From assembly GCA_016874115.1 (NCBI GenBank), contig VGVA01000009.1:1-39419 (forward strand): 39,419 bases of DNA. The letters are read 5' to 3'. The translations under genes and the position numbers were made by a program. Under the pieces are notes generated by a model. That model saw only the letters and a program-made list of their open reading frames with translations. It had not been told where the DNA came from and did no database searches. The stretch is from Gammaproteobacteria bacterium. Its GTDB lineage: Bacteria; Pseudomonadota; Gammaproteobacteria; Methylococcales; Methylomonadaceae. This document shows, piece after piece, positions 1 to 9,137 of this stretch (position 1 is its first letter; each line of letters begins with the position of its first letter).

Positions 1-1
1 G

Positions 2-85
2 CTGTTTCGTCGATTGATTGACCAGGCAGTTTGTACCGGTGCGGTGACTGAAACTGATCTTACTAGCGGAGATGTCTGGCGGTGA
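2..85 (+). CDS. C-terminal end of an unidentified upstream CDS (partial)
   Basis: Open frame from the window edge ...LFRRLIDQAVCTGAVTETDLTSGDVWR then TGA at 83-85. Confidence 0.35.
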   Translation: MFRRLIDQAVCTGAVTETDLTSGDVWR

Positions 86-212
86 TTACTAATGGTTGTG
101 GCAGGTGGAGCTAACCGTCCACCCCGCAAATTATTTTAACATACGGCGCAATACGGCTTCGCCTATTGACGCCCTATTCGATTGCGCCTTATGGCCTTAT
201 TCATATTTCTTC

Positions 213-896
213 ATGATGAGCGACATAATTAACCGGCTTCTTCTCCTTTGCGTACTGACCTTAACAATCCTTTGCAGCGGGTGTGCAACTTCGATCAAGG
301 GGGCTTGTTCCCTAGACGCAAGGGAACCGGCTAAATTAATCTATTTAGTCAGTCACGGCTGGCACGTCGGTATCGTTGTTAACAGGATCGATATACCCGA
401 TGATGTCCGGCTGGTTCATAAGGAATTTTCCAACACCGACTATCTTGAAATCGGGTGGGGCGACAGGGATTTCTACCAAATGCCGATTCCTGATTTGGAA
501 AATGCCCTTAAAGCGGTATTGTTGCCTACGCCAAGCGTCTTGCACATTGTTGCTTTCAATGACCCCGTAGTATCCCATTTTCCTCATAGCGAGATTATTA
601 GCGTTCGGCTGTCAGACGCCGGATTTCAGCGCATGATCCGTTATATTGCGGCAAGTTATGTGAGGGATCCGGTTGGCAACCCAGCGCCATTAGGCGTGGG
701 GCTCTATGGGACCAGTCAGTTTTACAGGTCTCATGAAACTTACCACTTGTTCAGGACCTGCAATGTCTGGGTAGCAAGGGCATTAGATACCGCCGGTTGC
801 CCGGTCAGACCATTCCTTGCAATCACCGGGGATAACCTGATGTCACAGGCACTGTCATTTGGAACGCTGCTACGGGACAAGCCATCCGATGATTGA
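213..896 (+). CDS. DUF2459/TIGR02117-like conserved lipoprotein; start probably at 213/216 rather than 96
   Basis: Lipobox-like LCSGC after a hydrophobic segment; SHGWHVGIVV, EIGWGDRDFY and FRTCNVWVARAL motifs typical of the family. Confidence 0.65.
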   Translation: MMSDIINRLLLLCVLTLTILCSGCATSIKGACSLDAREPAKLIYLVSHGWHVGIVVNRIDIPDDVRLVHKEFSNTDYLEIGWGDRDFYQMPIPDLENALKAVLLPTPSVLHIVAFNDPVVSHFPHSEIISVRLSDAGFQRMIRYIAASYVRDPVGNPAPLGVGLYGTSQFYRSHETYHLFRTCNVWVARALDTAGCPVRPFLAITGDNLMSQALSFGTLLRDKPSDD

Positions 897-1155
897 TCTA
901 AGGCCAGGCGCACTAACCAACGGGCAGTGCGCCGTATGTCTTCATGCCGAATTATTCAAACTCATATAAATCCCTTACACAACCGCCCCAACCAAGGGGA
1001 TAAACCCCTCGCCGTACTCAGTGGTGGAATGTTGAGTAAGGCCTTTATGCCCTCGGGTAAGTCTTTTACTTGCTTCTACCAAACCATGTTTTACCGGGTA
1101 ATAGTGGATATATAGTGTTCGCACATCAAATTTCTATTTTATTAAACCCTCACCC

Positions 1156-1182
1156 CAGCCCTCTCCCACATTGGGAGAGGGA
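1156..1182. repeat. Short palindromic (REP-like) intergenic hairpin
   Basis: CCCTCTCCCA-CAT-TGGGAGAGGG inverted repeat in intergenic DNA. Confidence 0.6.
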
Positions 1183-1237
1183 GTATAATGCCGAAATTTG
1201 AAGTGCGAAAAGTATAATCCAGGTGCGCCCGATGAAC

Positions 1238-1396
1238 ATGGGATTCTTTAATTTCAATCACTATCCTTTTAAGCGCGGCATTCATCCGCCGGAACATAAA
1301 AACGAGACCAAAGTCTTGCCGATCCGGCAATTCCTTTTCGCGTCTTTAATCATCCTGCCCACCTTACTGTATTATGCCCAGAAACAAACTTGCTAA
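1238..1396 (+). pseudogene. Diverged 5' fragment of rnfC (52-aa ORF MGFFNFNHYPFKRGIHPPEHKNETKVLPIRQFLFASLIILPTLLYYAQKQTC*)
   Basis: Near-identical to the start of rnfC at 2440 (MGFFNFLQNSFKHGIHPAEHKNETKDLPIRQFPFAPLIILPTLQHT). Confidence 0.8.
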
Positions 1397-1444
1397 AACT
1401 CACCTTTACAACCGGGCCAGGCATTACCGGCATGGCGGGAAACC

Positions 1445-2245
1445 TTGAACCAAGTGATTTTCGGTTCGGAAACACGCGCCGGGCGCGCTTTTGATATTGC
1501 GCTGATTATCCTGATATTTTTCAGTATAGTCACGGTCATGCTTGACAGCGTGGAATCCATGCAAAGGCTTTATTCGCAAGAACTGTTTTTCGCCGAGTGG
1601 TGTTTTACGGTGTTGTTTACCGTTGAATACCTGTTACGGTTGATTGCGGTGCGCAAACCCTGGCTTTATGCCCGCAGCTGTTTCGGCATTATCGATATCC
1701 TGTCGATCCTGCCTACCTATCTGGCGCTACTGTTGCCCGGCGTGCATTACATGCTGACTTTGCGGGTGCTCCGGTTGCTGAGGATTTTCCGGATATTGAA
1801 GCTGACCGAATATTTGCAGCAGGCGGATATTTTGATGGAATCACTGGCCAATAGCGTACAGAAAATCTTGATATTTATGTATGCAGTCGTAACCTTGGTT
1901 GTGGTCTTCGGGTCTCTGATGTACATCGTTGAGGGCCCGGAAGCAGGCTTTACCAGTATTCCCAAAAGCGTCTACTGGGCTATTGTAACCGTTACGACCG
2001 TTGGATATGGCGACATAGCGCCCCAAACCCCGCTTGGCCAGATGATTGCGGCGGTCATTATGATTATGGGTTACGGCATCATTGCAGTACCCACCGGTAT
2101 TTATAGCGCGGAGCTGATTAAAAGCAGCAGATCGCAGCGAGTCCACAATTACGCTTGCCCAAGCTGCGGCGCTGTGGACCATGACTTTGACGCCAATTTT
2201 TGTAAATTTTGCGGCAGCACTCTGGACAGTCATGTACCGCATTAA
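1445..2245 (+). CDS. Voltage-gated potassium channel (ion transporter family) with C-terminal zinc ribbon
   Basis: S4-like LRVLRLLRIFRILKL, selectivity filter TVTTVGYGD, C-terminal CPSCG...FCKFCG. Confidence 0.9.
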   Translation: MNQVIFGSETRAGRAFDIALIILIFFSIVTVMLDSVESMQRLYSQELFFAEWCFTVLFTVEYLLRLIAVRKPWLYARSCFGIIDILSILPTYLALLLPGVHYMLTLRVLRLLRIFRILKLTEYLQQADILMESLANSVQKILIFMYAVVTLVVVFGSLMYIVEGPEAGFTSIPKSVYWAIVTVTTVGYGDIAPQTPLGQMIAAVIMIMGYGIIAVPTGIYSAELIKSSRSQRVHNYACPSCGAVDHDFDANFCKFCGSTLDSHVPH

Positions 2246-2326
2246 TTTTATGGTGCATATAGAGCTTTTCATTGCTTGGGCTTTAATGACCGCCGGTCAC
2301 CGCAAGCCTGTCGAGGTAAACTTGTG

Positions 2327-2361
2327 AACCCCAACAAAAATGGCCTTTGCCCGTTGGGGTT
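2327..2361 (+). terminator. Hairpin between K+ channel gene and rnfC
   Basis: AACCCCAAC...GTTGGGGTT inverted repeat; short T-rich 3' flank. Confidence 0.45.
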
Positions 2362-2439
2362 TGTTCCTCGTTATGCCCCGTGGATACACCCCGGCCTGGC
2401 TTAAACTATACAAGGCCTAACGAATGATATGGTACGAAA

Positions 2440-3783
2440 ATGGGATTCTTTAACTTTCTTCAAAATTCTTTTAAGCACGGCATTCATCCGGCGGAGCATA
2501 AAAACGAGACCAAAGACTTGCCAATACGGCAATTCCCTTTCGCGCCATTAATTATCTTACCTACCTTACAACATACCGGCATCCCATCCCAGATCATAGT
2601 GAGCGAGGGTCAAGAAGTTGTCCGGGGTCAGTTGTTGGCGAAAGCCGGCGGCTTTGTGTCGGTGCCTTTGCATGCACCCGTATCCGGCACCATCCGGAAA
2701 ATGGGTTATGTCCCCACGATTTCAGGCAAAAAGGTACCAGGGATTTACTTGGAGTCATTCCCATCCTCCAGCCAGGAAGTGCCGGAAGGCAAAGGTATCC
2801 AAGTGGAATCCGCCACGCCGGAAGAAATTCTACAAGGCATTCAGGATGCCGGCATCGTGGGCTTGGGCGGCGCGGCGTTCCCTACCCATGTCAAATTGAA
2901 AATTCCCGAAGGTAAACGCTGTGAGGTATTAATCATTAACGGCGTCGAATGCGAGCCCTACCTGACCACCGACCACCGGGTCATGTTAGAGCAGGCGGAC
3001 GACATTTTCCTCGGTATTCAATACTTACAGAAAGTGACCGGCGCCCAACGGGTTATCATCGCCGTTGAAGCCAATAAACAAAACGCGGCTAATCACTTGG
3101 CCGGAAAGGTACCGAGGGAGGCGCCCATAAAAGTTCAGATCCTGCCGGTTAAATACCCGCAAGGCGCTGAAAAGATGTTGGTGTCTACCCTGCTGGGCAA
3201 GGAAGTTCCGTCAGGCGGTCTTCCCATTGATATCGGCGCTGTGGTTATCAATGTGGCCACGACCGCGGAAATCGGGCGGCTGCTGCCCCATGGCCAGGGT
3301 ATTCAGGAACGCGTCATCACCATTACCGGGCCGGGTGTAAAGCAAAAGGGGAATTATCTGATCCCTATCGGAACGCCGTTGCGTTTCGTGTTGGAGCAGG
3401 TTGGAACGGCAGAAAATATCAGCGAAGTTTATCTGGGCGGCCCCATGATGGGCACAGCCGTTGCCAACCTGGATATTTCGGTTACGAAAGGCACTTCCGG
3501 TATTCTGGTTTTCCCGGAAACAGAAATAAGGCGGAAAGAAAATATCTATCCCTGCATCAAATGCGGCGCCTGCCTGGACGCTTGTCCTATTTTTTTGAAT
3601 CCCTCGAAACTGGGAATCCTGGCGAAAGCCGGAGCTCACGATGAAATGGCGGAAAAATACCATCTGATGGACTGTTTTGAATGCGGGTCATGCGCCTATA
3701 TGTGCCCCTCAAACATTCCGCTGGTGCAATATTTCAGGTTATCGAAAAATAGGGTGAGAAAACGTAAGGCATCAATTACTTAG
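2440..3783 (+). CDS. rnfC: Rnf electron transport complex subunit C
   Basis: GGAAFPTHVKL, NGVECEPYLTTDHR, CIKCGACLDACP and CFECGSCAYMCPSNIPLVQYF ferredoxin motifs. Confidence 0.95.
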   Translation: MGFFNFLQNSFKHGIHPAEHKNETKDLPIRQFPFAPLIILPTLQHTGIPSQIIVSEGQEVVRGQLLAKAGGFVSVPLHAPVSGTIRKMGYVPTISGKKVPGIYLESFPSSSQEVPEGKGIQVESATPEEILQGIQDAGIVGLGGAAFPTHVKLKIPEGKRCEVLIINGVECEPYLTTDHRVMLEQADDIFLGIQYLQKVTGAQRVIIAVEANKQNAANHLAGKVPREAPIKVQILPVKYPQGAEKMLVSTLLGKEVPSGGLPIDIGAVVINVATTAEIGRLLPHGQGIQERVITITGPGVKQKGNYLIPIGTPLRFVLEQVGTAENISEVYLGGPMMGTAVANLDISVTKGTSGILVFPETEIRRKENIYPCIKCGACLDACPIFLNPSKLGILAKAGAHDEMAEKYHLMDCFECGSCAYMCPSNIPLVQYFRLSKNRVRKRKASIT

Positions 3784-3860
3784 TAAGTATGGTAAAAAGA
3801 AGCAGCAAATAATGTTAATTAAGGTGGTTTAATTTACAGTTGTTAAGAACAGCATTTTTC

Positions 3861-4868
3861 ATGTTGAATAAAACACTCAATATCAGCACCTCCCCCCATG
3901 CCGTTCAAGGCGTCAGCACGGCTGACATCATGCGGAATGTGGTTTGGGCGTTGCTGCCCGCTGCTTTTTTTGGCGTGTATGCGTTTGGCCTGAGCGCCTT
4001 GTTTTTACTGATAACAACAACCGTTTCCGCCGTTCTCACCGAACACTTTTTGTGCCGTTTTAGCAATAAGGAAAGCACGGTGTCCGATTGGTCGGCGGTT
4101 ATCACAGGCTTGCTACTGGGAATGACGTTGCCACCCAATTTCCCGTTATGGATGGCTTTTTTAGGTGGCGTTATTTCAATTACGCTGGGAAAATTTATTT
4201 TCGGCGGCCTGGGCTGCAATGTGTTCAACCCGGCCTTGGTCGGCCGGGCGTTTTTGCAGGCTGCTTTTCCGGTAGCCATCACCACCTGGTATCCGGCCTT
4301 CCTGCCAGATCGTTTTTCAACCTATTCCGTGGCTACCTTTACCTTGCCTTTCATGGAACCCGCTTTGGATGGTTTCACGGGAGCGACACCCTTGGCGGCC
4401 TTCAAATTCAGCCACCAGGCGACTGCAATCCCGGAGTTGGCGCTGGGCTTGATTAGCGGTTCAACAGGCGAAACCTGCGCAGTGCTTATTATCCTGGGCG
4501 GTCTATACCTTATTGCCCGGAACATGATGAACTGGCGTATCCCGGCATCTATCCTGTTGACGGTATTCGCCTTCTGCGGCTTATTAAACCTAATCAATAG
4601 CGAGCTTTATCCAACGCCTTTGTTCATGCTCTTTTCGGGCGGATTGATGCTCGGCGCTGTCTTCATGGCTACAGACCTGGTGGCGTCTCCGGTCACGCCG
4701 CTTGGCAATTGGGTTTATGGCGCCATCATAGGGCTTTTGGTTGTTGTCATCCGGATTTGGGGAGGACTGCCCGAGGGCGTGATGTATGCCGTCTTGCTCG
4801 GCAACGCCATCTCTCCCCACATCGACAACCTTATTAAACCCCGGGTTTACGGAACCGGCAAAAGGTAA
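3861..4868 (+). CDS. rnfD: Rnf complex subunit D (start at 3861)
   Basis: Multi-TM protein with DGFTGATPLA flavinylation motif, GLGCNVFNPALVGRAFL, FMATDLVASPVTPLG. Confidence 0.93.
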   Translation: MLNKTLNISTSPHAVQGVSTADIMRNVVWALLPAAFFGVYAFGLSALFLLITTTVSAVLTEHFLCRFSNKESTVSDWSAVITGLLLGMTLPPNFPLWMAFLGGVISITLGKFIFGGLGCNVFNPALVGRAFLQAAFPVAITTWYPAFLPDRFSTYSVATFTLPFMEPALDGFTGATPLAAFKFSHQATAIPELALGLISGSTGETCAVLIILGGLYLIARNMMNWRIPASILLTVFAFCGLLNLINSELYPTPLFMLFSGGLMLGAVFMATDLVASPVTPLGNWVYGAIIGLLVVVIRIWGGLPEGVMYAVLLGNAISPHIDNLIKPRVYGTGKR

Positions 4869-4869
4869 A

Positions 4870-5559
4870 ATGCAGATGCAGACCATGTCTCAAGCCGATA
4901 CCACGGAACCAACTATCAGCCTGAAAATGCTCAAGGCCATGGTGGGTATCGGTATTGTCTGCGCCTGTTTGATTGCGCTGACGTTTGAGTATACCCTGCC
5001 AAGAATTGAAAATTTGAAAGCCGAGGCATTGAATAAGGCTATTTCAATCGTCATACCGGGCATGGTGACGAAAAAAACATTCGGTGTTGATAGAAACAAC
5101 AATCTCTTGGAAGTTAATAACAAAGATAAGAGCCCGCATTTGCTTTATGCCGGTTACGATGAAAATGGAAAGCTAATGGGACTGGCCGTTGAGGCGAGCG
5201 GGATCGGCTTCGGCGGGGTTTTGCGTATTCTTTACGGTTATGATCCGGAGAAACAGGCCATCACCGGCTTTCATGTGCTGGAAAGCAAGGAAACGCCGGG
5301 GCTGGGTGATAAAATCGAAAAATCGTCCGATTTTCTGGAAAATTTCCGTGCGCTTGATGTCTCGCTCAATGAAGATAACGTCACCCTAAAACATAAAATT
5401 ACCGTCGTAAAAAACGGGGCTAAAAAAAATCCTTGGGAAATCGATGGCATTACCGGCGCCACGATATCTTCCAGGGCCATCGGAAATATTCTGGCGGACA
5501 GCACCCGTCAGATGGCGCCCTTGATTAATCGACATAAGTCAAACCTTGAAAAAAACTAA
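4870..5559 (+). CDS. rnfG: Rnf complex subunit G, FMN-binding
   Basis: Start codon 4870 overlaps the rnfD end region; GYDPEKQAITGFHVLESKETPGLGDKI and DGITGATISSRAI (covalent FMN motif). Confidence 0.93.
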   Translation: MQMQTMSQADTTEPTISLKMLKAMVGIGIVCACLIALTFEYTLPRIENLKAEALNKAISIVIPGMVTKKTFGVDRNNNLLEVNNKDKSPHLLYAGYDENGKLMGLAVEASGIGFGGVLRILYGYDPEKQAITGFHVLESKETPGLGDKIEKSSDFLENFRALDVSLNEDNVTLKHKITVVKNGAKKNPWEIDGITGATISSRAIGNILADSTRQMAPLINRHKSNLEKN

Positions 5560-5562
5560 CCG

Positions 5563-6234
5563 ATGAGCGTTCCAGCCAAAACTAAAACGGGATTTCTTGA
5601 TTCTCTAGAAAAAAGCCCTGCTACCGATATTTTCCTCAAAGGCTTGTGGCGGAAAAATCCTACTTTTGTGCAGGTCATCGGCATGTGCCCGGTGCTGGCC
5701 GTATCCAACACGGCTGAAAATGCCTTGGCGATGGGGCTTGCCACTGCCTTTGTTTTATTGATGTCAAATACGCTGGTTTCCATTCTGCGGTTCGTTATTC
5801 CAAAGCAGGTCCGTATTTCCTGTTACATTCTCATCATCGCCACATTCGTCACCATGGCGGATTACGCCATTCAAGCCATGAGTGTCGAACTGCATAAAGC
5901 ATTAGGCGCGTTTATCTCCCTTATCGTCGTGAATTGCCTCATACTTGGCCGGGCGGAGGCTTTTGCCTCTAAAAACACCGTCGAAACATCCGTGCTGGAC
6001 GCCCTGGGCATGGGCGCAGGCTTTACTTTCGCCTTGTTTTGCCTTGGCGCTGTACGGGAGTTATTAGGCAACGGAAGCCTATTCGGCATTGCCGTTTTTC
6101 CGGCAAGTTTTCAGGAATGGGTGGTCATGATGTTGCCCGCGGGCGGTTTTTTTACCCTGGCGCTCTGGCTATTCATCTTTAATGCCGTAAAAAGGGCTAA
6201 GCAAAACAAAGAAAGAGGAAAGGCATTGCCATGA
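5563..6234 (+). CDS. rnfE: Rnf complex subunit E
   Basis: NPTFVQVIGMCPVLAVSNTAENALAMG, NCLILGRAEAFAS typical of RnfE/NqrD. Confidence 0.95.
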   Translation: MSVPAKTKTGFLDSLEKSPATDIFLKGLWRKNPTFVQVIGMCPVLAVSNTAENALAMGLATAFVLLMSNTLVSILRFVIPKQVRISCYILIIATFVTMADYAIQAMSVELHKALGAFISLIVVNCLILGRAEAFASKNTVETSVLDALGMGAGFTFALFCLGAVRELLGNGSLFGIAVFPASFQEWVVMMLPAGGFFTLALWLFIFNAVKRAKQNKERGKALP

Positions 6235-6812
6235 AACCGGAATCATTCTGGCACATATTCATCAATGCGAGTTTGATCAATAACTTCGTATTGGCTTATT
6301 TTCTGGGAATCTGTCCTTTTCTCGGGGTATCCGGCAAAAAAGAAACCGCTATGAAAATGGGCGGAGCGGTGACCTTTGTGATGGTTATCGCAGCGACTTG
6401 CGCTTATGGCATTAATTTATTGTTAATTGCAGTCGGCGCCCCTTTTTTACAACTGATCAGTTATATCGTCGTGATTGCTTCCACGGTTCAGTTGGTGGAA
6501 ATGTTCATTAAAAAAATGAGTCCGGCATTATTCCGCGCCTTGGGCATATTCCTGCCTTTAATAACGACGAATTGTGCGATACTGGGGCTGGTGCTTTTCC
6601 AAACCAATAAGGGTTATGGGTTTCTTGAAAGTATCGTTTATGCGCTGGGAGCAGGCGCCGGGTTCACGTTGGCTTTGATGCTGATGGCGGGCCTCAGGGA
6701 ACAACTCGATTTTGCCGAAGTCCCAGAGGTAACAAAAGGTACGGTGCTGACGCTATTGATAGCGGGAATTTTATCCCTGTCTTTCATGGGCTTCGCAGGA
6801 TTAGGAGGATGA
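6231..6812 (+). CDS. rnfA: Rnf complex subunit A
   Basis: NNFVLAYFLGICPFLGVSGK, TTNCAILG, GFTLALMLMAGLREQL; overlaps rnfE stop. Confidence 0.95.
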   Translation: MKPESFWHIFINASLINNFVLAYFLGICPFLGVSGKKETAMKMGGAVTFVMVIAATCAYGINLLLIAVGAPFLQLISYIVVIASTVQLVEMFIKKMSPALFRALGIFLPLITTNCAILGLVLFQTNKGYGFLESIVYALGAGAGFTLALMLMAGLREQLDFAEVPEVTKGTVLTLLIAGILSLSFMGFAGLGG

Positions 6813-6825
6813 GAAATTAATTGAT

Positions 6826-7017
6826 ATGCTGAAGACATTATTCATCGGCGTCGCAGGGACGGTTTCGCTCATCTTTATCTGGGTTATTGTCCAGTATGGC
6901 TGGAGAAAACTATTTTTATCTTTACTCACCGATGTGGATGTCCTGGCCGGCAGAAACAGTTGCGGCAATTGTAATTGCACAACCGGCTGTGAAAACCAAA
7001 GGCAGGTAAAATCATAA
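6826..7017 (+). CDS. Small one-TM Cys-rich protein, NqrM-like in layout
   Basis: N-terminal TM helix then NSCGNCNCTTGC cluster; within the rnf operon. Confidence 0.5.
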   Translation: MLKTLFIGVAGTVSLIFIWVIVQYGWRKLFLSLLTDVDVLAGRNSCGNCNCTTGCENQRQVKS

Positions 7018-7042
7018 GCTTATTGGAAACCAAGATGACGTT

Positions 7043-7897
7043 ATGGCACATTTAGCTGATTTCAATACCGAAAAACAATACCATGCGACCGTTACTAAAA
7101 CGGAACGCCTGACGCCGCCAGGCAGCGAAGAAATCCGGGAAATTGTGCTGGCAACGGAACAGGACTTTTCATGCCAGGTAGACCAAAGTTTCGGCGTCCT
7201 GGTAAGAAGCACGGACGAGTTTGGCAATACCTGGCACCACCGTCTTTATAGCGTGGCGGACTTGCCGGACGAAAAAAACGGGAAGCCTCTTATTACCATG
7301 CTGGTGAAACGCTGCGCCTATGTGGACGACTTCAGCGGTGAATTATACCAGGGCGTAGCATCTAATTATTTGTGCGACCGGAAGGTTGGCGATGACATTA
7401 TAATCACCGGCCCGCACCGTCTTCCTTTTGCGATACCGGAAGATAAAAACGCCAATCTCATTCTTATCGGCATGGGTACCGGCATCGCGCCGTTTCGGGC
7501 TTTCGTCAAACACATTTACCGGCATGAAAAGAACTGGCAAGGCAAAATCCGTTTGTTTTACGGCGCCCGCAGCGGTCTGGAACTGCTGTATCTGAACGAC
7601 AAGGATGGCGACCTGTGCAATTACTACGACCAAGCAACTTTTGAAGCTTTTCATGCCCTTAGCCCGCGTCCGCACATGAACGATCCGATTGCGCTGGATA
7701 GTGCGATTGAGAAGCGGTCGGCTGAAATTATCGACATATTGTCTTTCGCCAATACTTATATTTATGTAGCCGGTTACGAGAAGATCCTGAAGATGTTGGA
7801 CAAAGCTTTCTCCAACATTATGGGATCAAAAGATAAATGGGAAATCCGGAAAGCGGAATTGGTCGCCGGTAAAAAGTGGGCGGAAATAATTTATTAA
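7043..7897 (+). CDS. Plant-type ferredoxin-NADP(+) reductase-like flavoprotein
   Basis: HRLYSVAD FAD motif, LILIGMGTGIAPFRAFVKHIY NADP-binding motif, C-terminal AEIIY. Confidence 0.88.
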   Translation: MAHLADFNTEKQYHATVTKTERLTPPGSEEIREIVLATEQDFSCQVDQSFGVLVRSTDEFGNTWHHRLYSVADLPDEKNGKPLITMLVKRCAYVDDFSGELYQGVASNYLCDRKVGDDIIITGPHRLPFAIPEDKNANLILIGMGTGIAPFRAFVKHIYRHEKNWQGKIRLFYGARSGLELLYLNDKDGDLCNYYDQATFEAFHALSPRPHMNDPIALDSAIEKRSAEIIDILSFANTYIYVAGYEKILKMLDKAFSNIMGSKDKWEIRKAELVAGKKWAEIIY

Positions 7898-7916
7898 TAG
7901 TCGCCAGTTCATATAA

Positions 7917-8037
7917 GGGAATCTCTAAAAATTGCACTTCGACAGGCTCAGTGCGAACGGTGTTCTAATAAAATCAAACAATTATCCGTTCGTGGTGAGC
8001 TTGTCGAACAATGAACGGATAATTTTTAGAGATTCCC
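7917..8037. repeat. 121-bp palindromic (MITE/REP-like) element inserted between FNR gene and rnfB
   Basis: Perfect 17-bp terminal inverted repeats GGGAATCTCTAAAAATT / AATTTTTAGAGATTCCC plus nested TTATCCGTTC...GAACGGATAA. Confidence 0.85.
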
Positions 8038-8077
8038 ATAAATCTGATGAACCAGGGCGTGGCTAACCTCATTATTC

Positions 8078-8944
8078 ATGACCATTCTAACCGCATTAGC
8101 CGTATTAGGTTGCCTGACTTTCCTTCTGGCCTTCATCCTGATTGTGGCCAACAAGAAGCTACAGGTACGCGAAGACCCTCGTATTGATGCCGTGGAGCAA
8201 ATGCTGCCACACACCAATTGCGGGGCCTGCGGTTATCCTGGTTGCCGTCCCTTTGCGGAAGCGCTTGTCAGCGGAAAAGTCTTGCCCGGCAAATGCTCGG
8301 TCAGCCCGGATGAGGGGCGCGCAGCCATCGCTAAGTTTCTCGGCGTCGGAATCGGCGCCGAGGAAAAACGGGTAGCCCGGCTGGCCTGTGGCGGCGGCAA
8401 CAATGTCGCCCTGAACCGCGCCAGGTATCATGGCATCCAGTCCTGCCAGGCCGCCTCCCTCGTTTCAGGCGGGGGCAAAGGTTGTTTCTGGGGCTGCTTA
8501 GGTTATGGCGATTGCGAAGCGGTATGCGATTTTAATGCCATCACCATGAATACCTTCGGCCTACCGGTGGTGGATATTGATAAGTGCACTGCTTGCGGCG
8601 ACTGCGTCGAAGCCTGCCCCAAGGATTTGTTTTCGCTGCACCCCATCAGTCACCGGCTATGGGTCAACTGCAAAAACCTGGAACAAGGTGAAGCTATTCT
8701 TGAAGAATGCCAGGTTGCCTGTACGGCTTGCGGCAAATGCGCCATGGATGCGCCGGATAACCTGATTTCTATGATCAATAATCTGCCCGTCGTTGATTAT
8801 TCTAAGAACCATCAGACCCAGATACCCATTCAACGTTGCCCTACGGGCGCCATCGTCTGGCTGGATGATAAATTGGGAATAATCAAGGGTGCGGAAAGCA
8901 AGAAAATCATTCGAAAAGGACAACGTCAGGAAGGGATTTCTTAG
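8078..8944 (+). CDS. rnfB: Rnf complex subunit B, multi-[4Fe-4S]
   Basis: N-terminal TM, CGACGYPGCRPFAEAL, CFWGCLGYGDCEAVC, CTACGDCVEACP, CTACGKC. Confidence 0.94.
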   Translation: MTILTALAVLGCLTFLLAFILIVANKKLQVREDPRIDAVEQMLPHTNCGACGYPGCRPFAEALVSGKVLPGKCSVSPDEGRAAIAKFLGVGIGAEEKRVARLACGGGNNVALNRARYHGIQSCQAASLVSGGGKGCFWGCLGYGDCEAVCDFNAITMNTFGLPVVDIDKCTACGDCVEACPKDLFSLHPISHRLWVNCKNLEQGEAILEECQVACTACGKCAMDAPDNLISMINNLPVVDYSKNHQTQIPIQRCPTGAIVWLDDKLGIIKGAESKKIIRKGQRQEGIS

Positions 8945-9137
8945 TCTCTGTCTAGCCATATCATGCCTGCTATTTTCAAATCAAATAAGGCGAGTATTAA
9001 TCTCTGGCCATAAATTATAATTGCATGGTAAATCCCTATTAAATCGAAATAAACGCCTGGTAATTTTAGTAACCTGTAAAATTCGCCGGCTAAAACCAAC
9101 TAGCTAAGGAAATGATCGACTATACGGAAGAAAATTC

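Noticed and set aside
927-1330. Small ORFs 927-1115 (+) and 1142-1330 (-)
   Set aside because: No recognisable motifs; the second lies antisense across the rnfC fragment and palindromic repeat
1841-2272. Long minus-strand ORF opposite the K+ channel, and similar antisense ORFs opposite rnfC, hoxF, hoxU, hypB, traN and traU
   Set aside because: Shadow ORFs of well-supported genes on the other strand, no motifs or upstream signals
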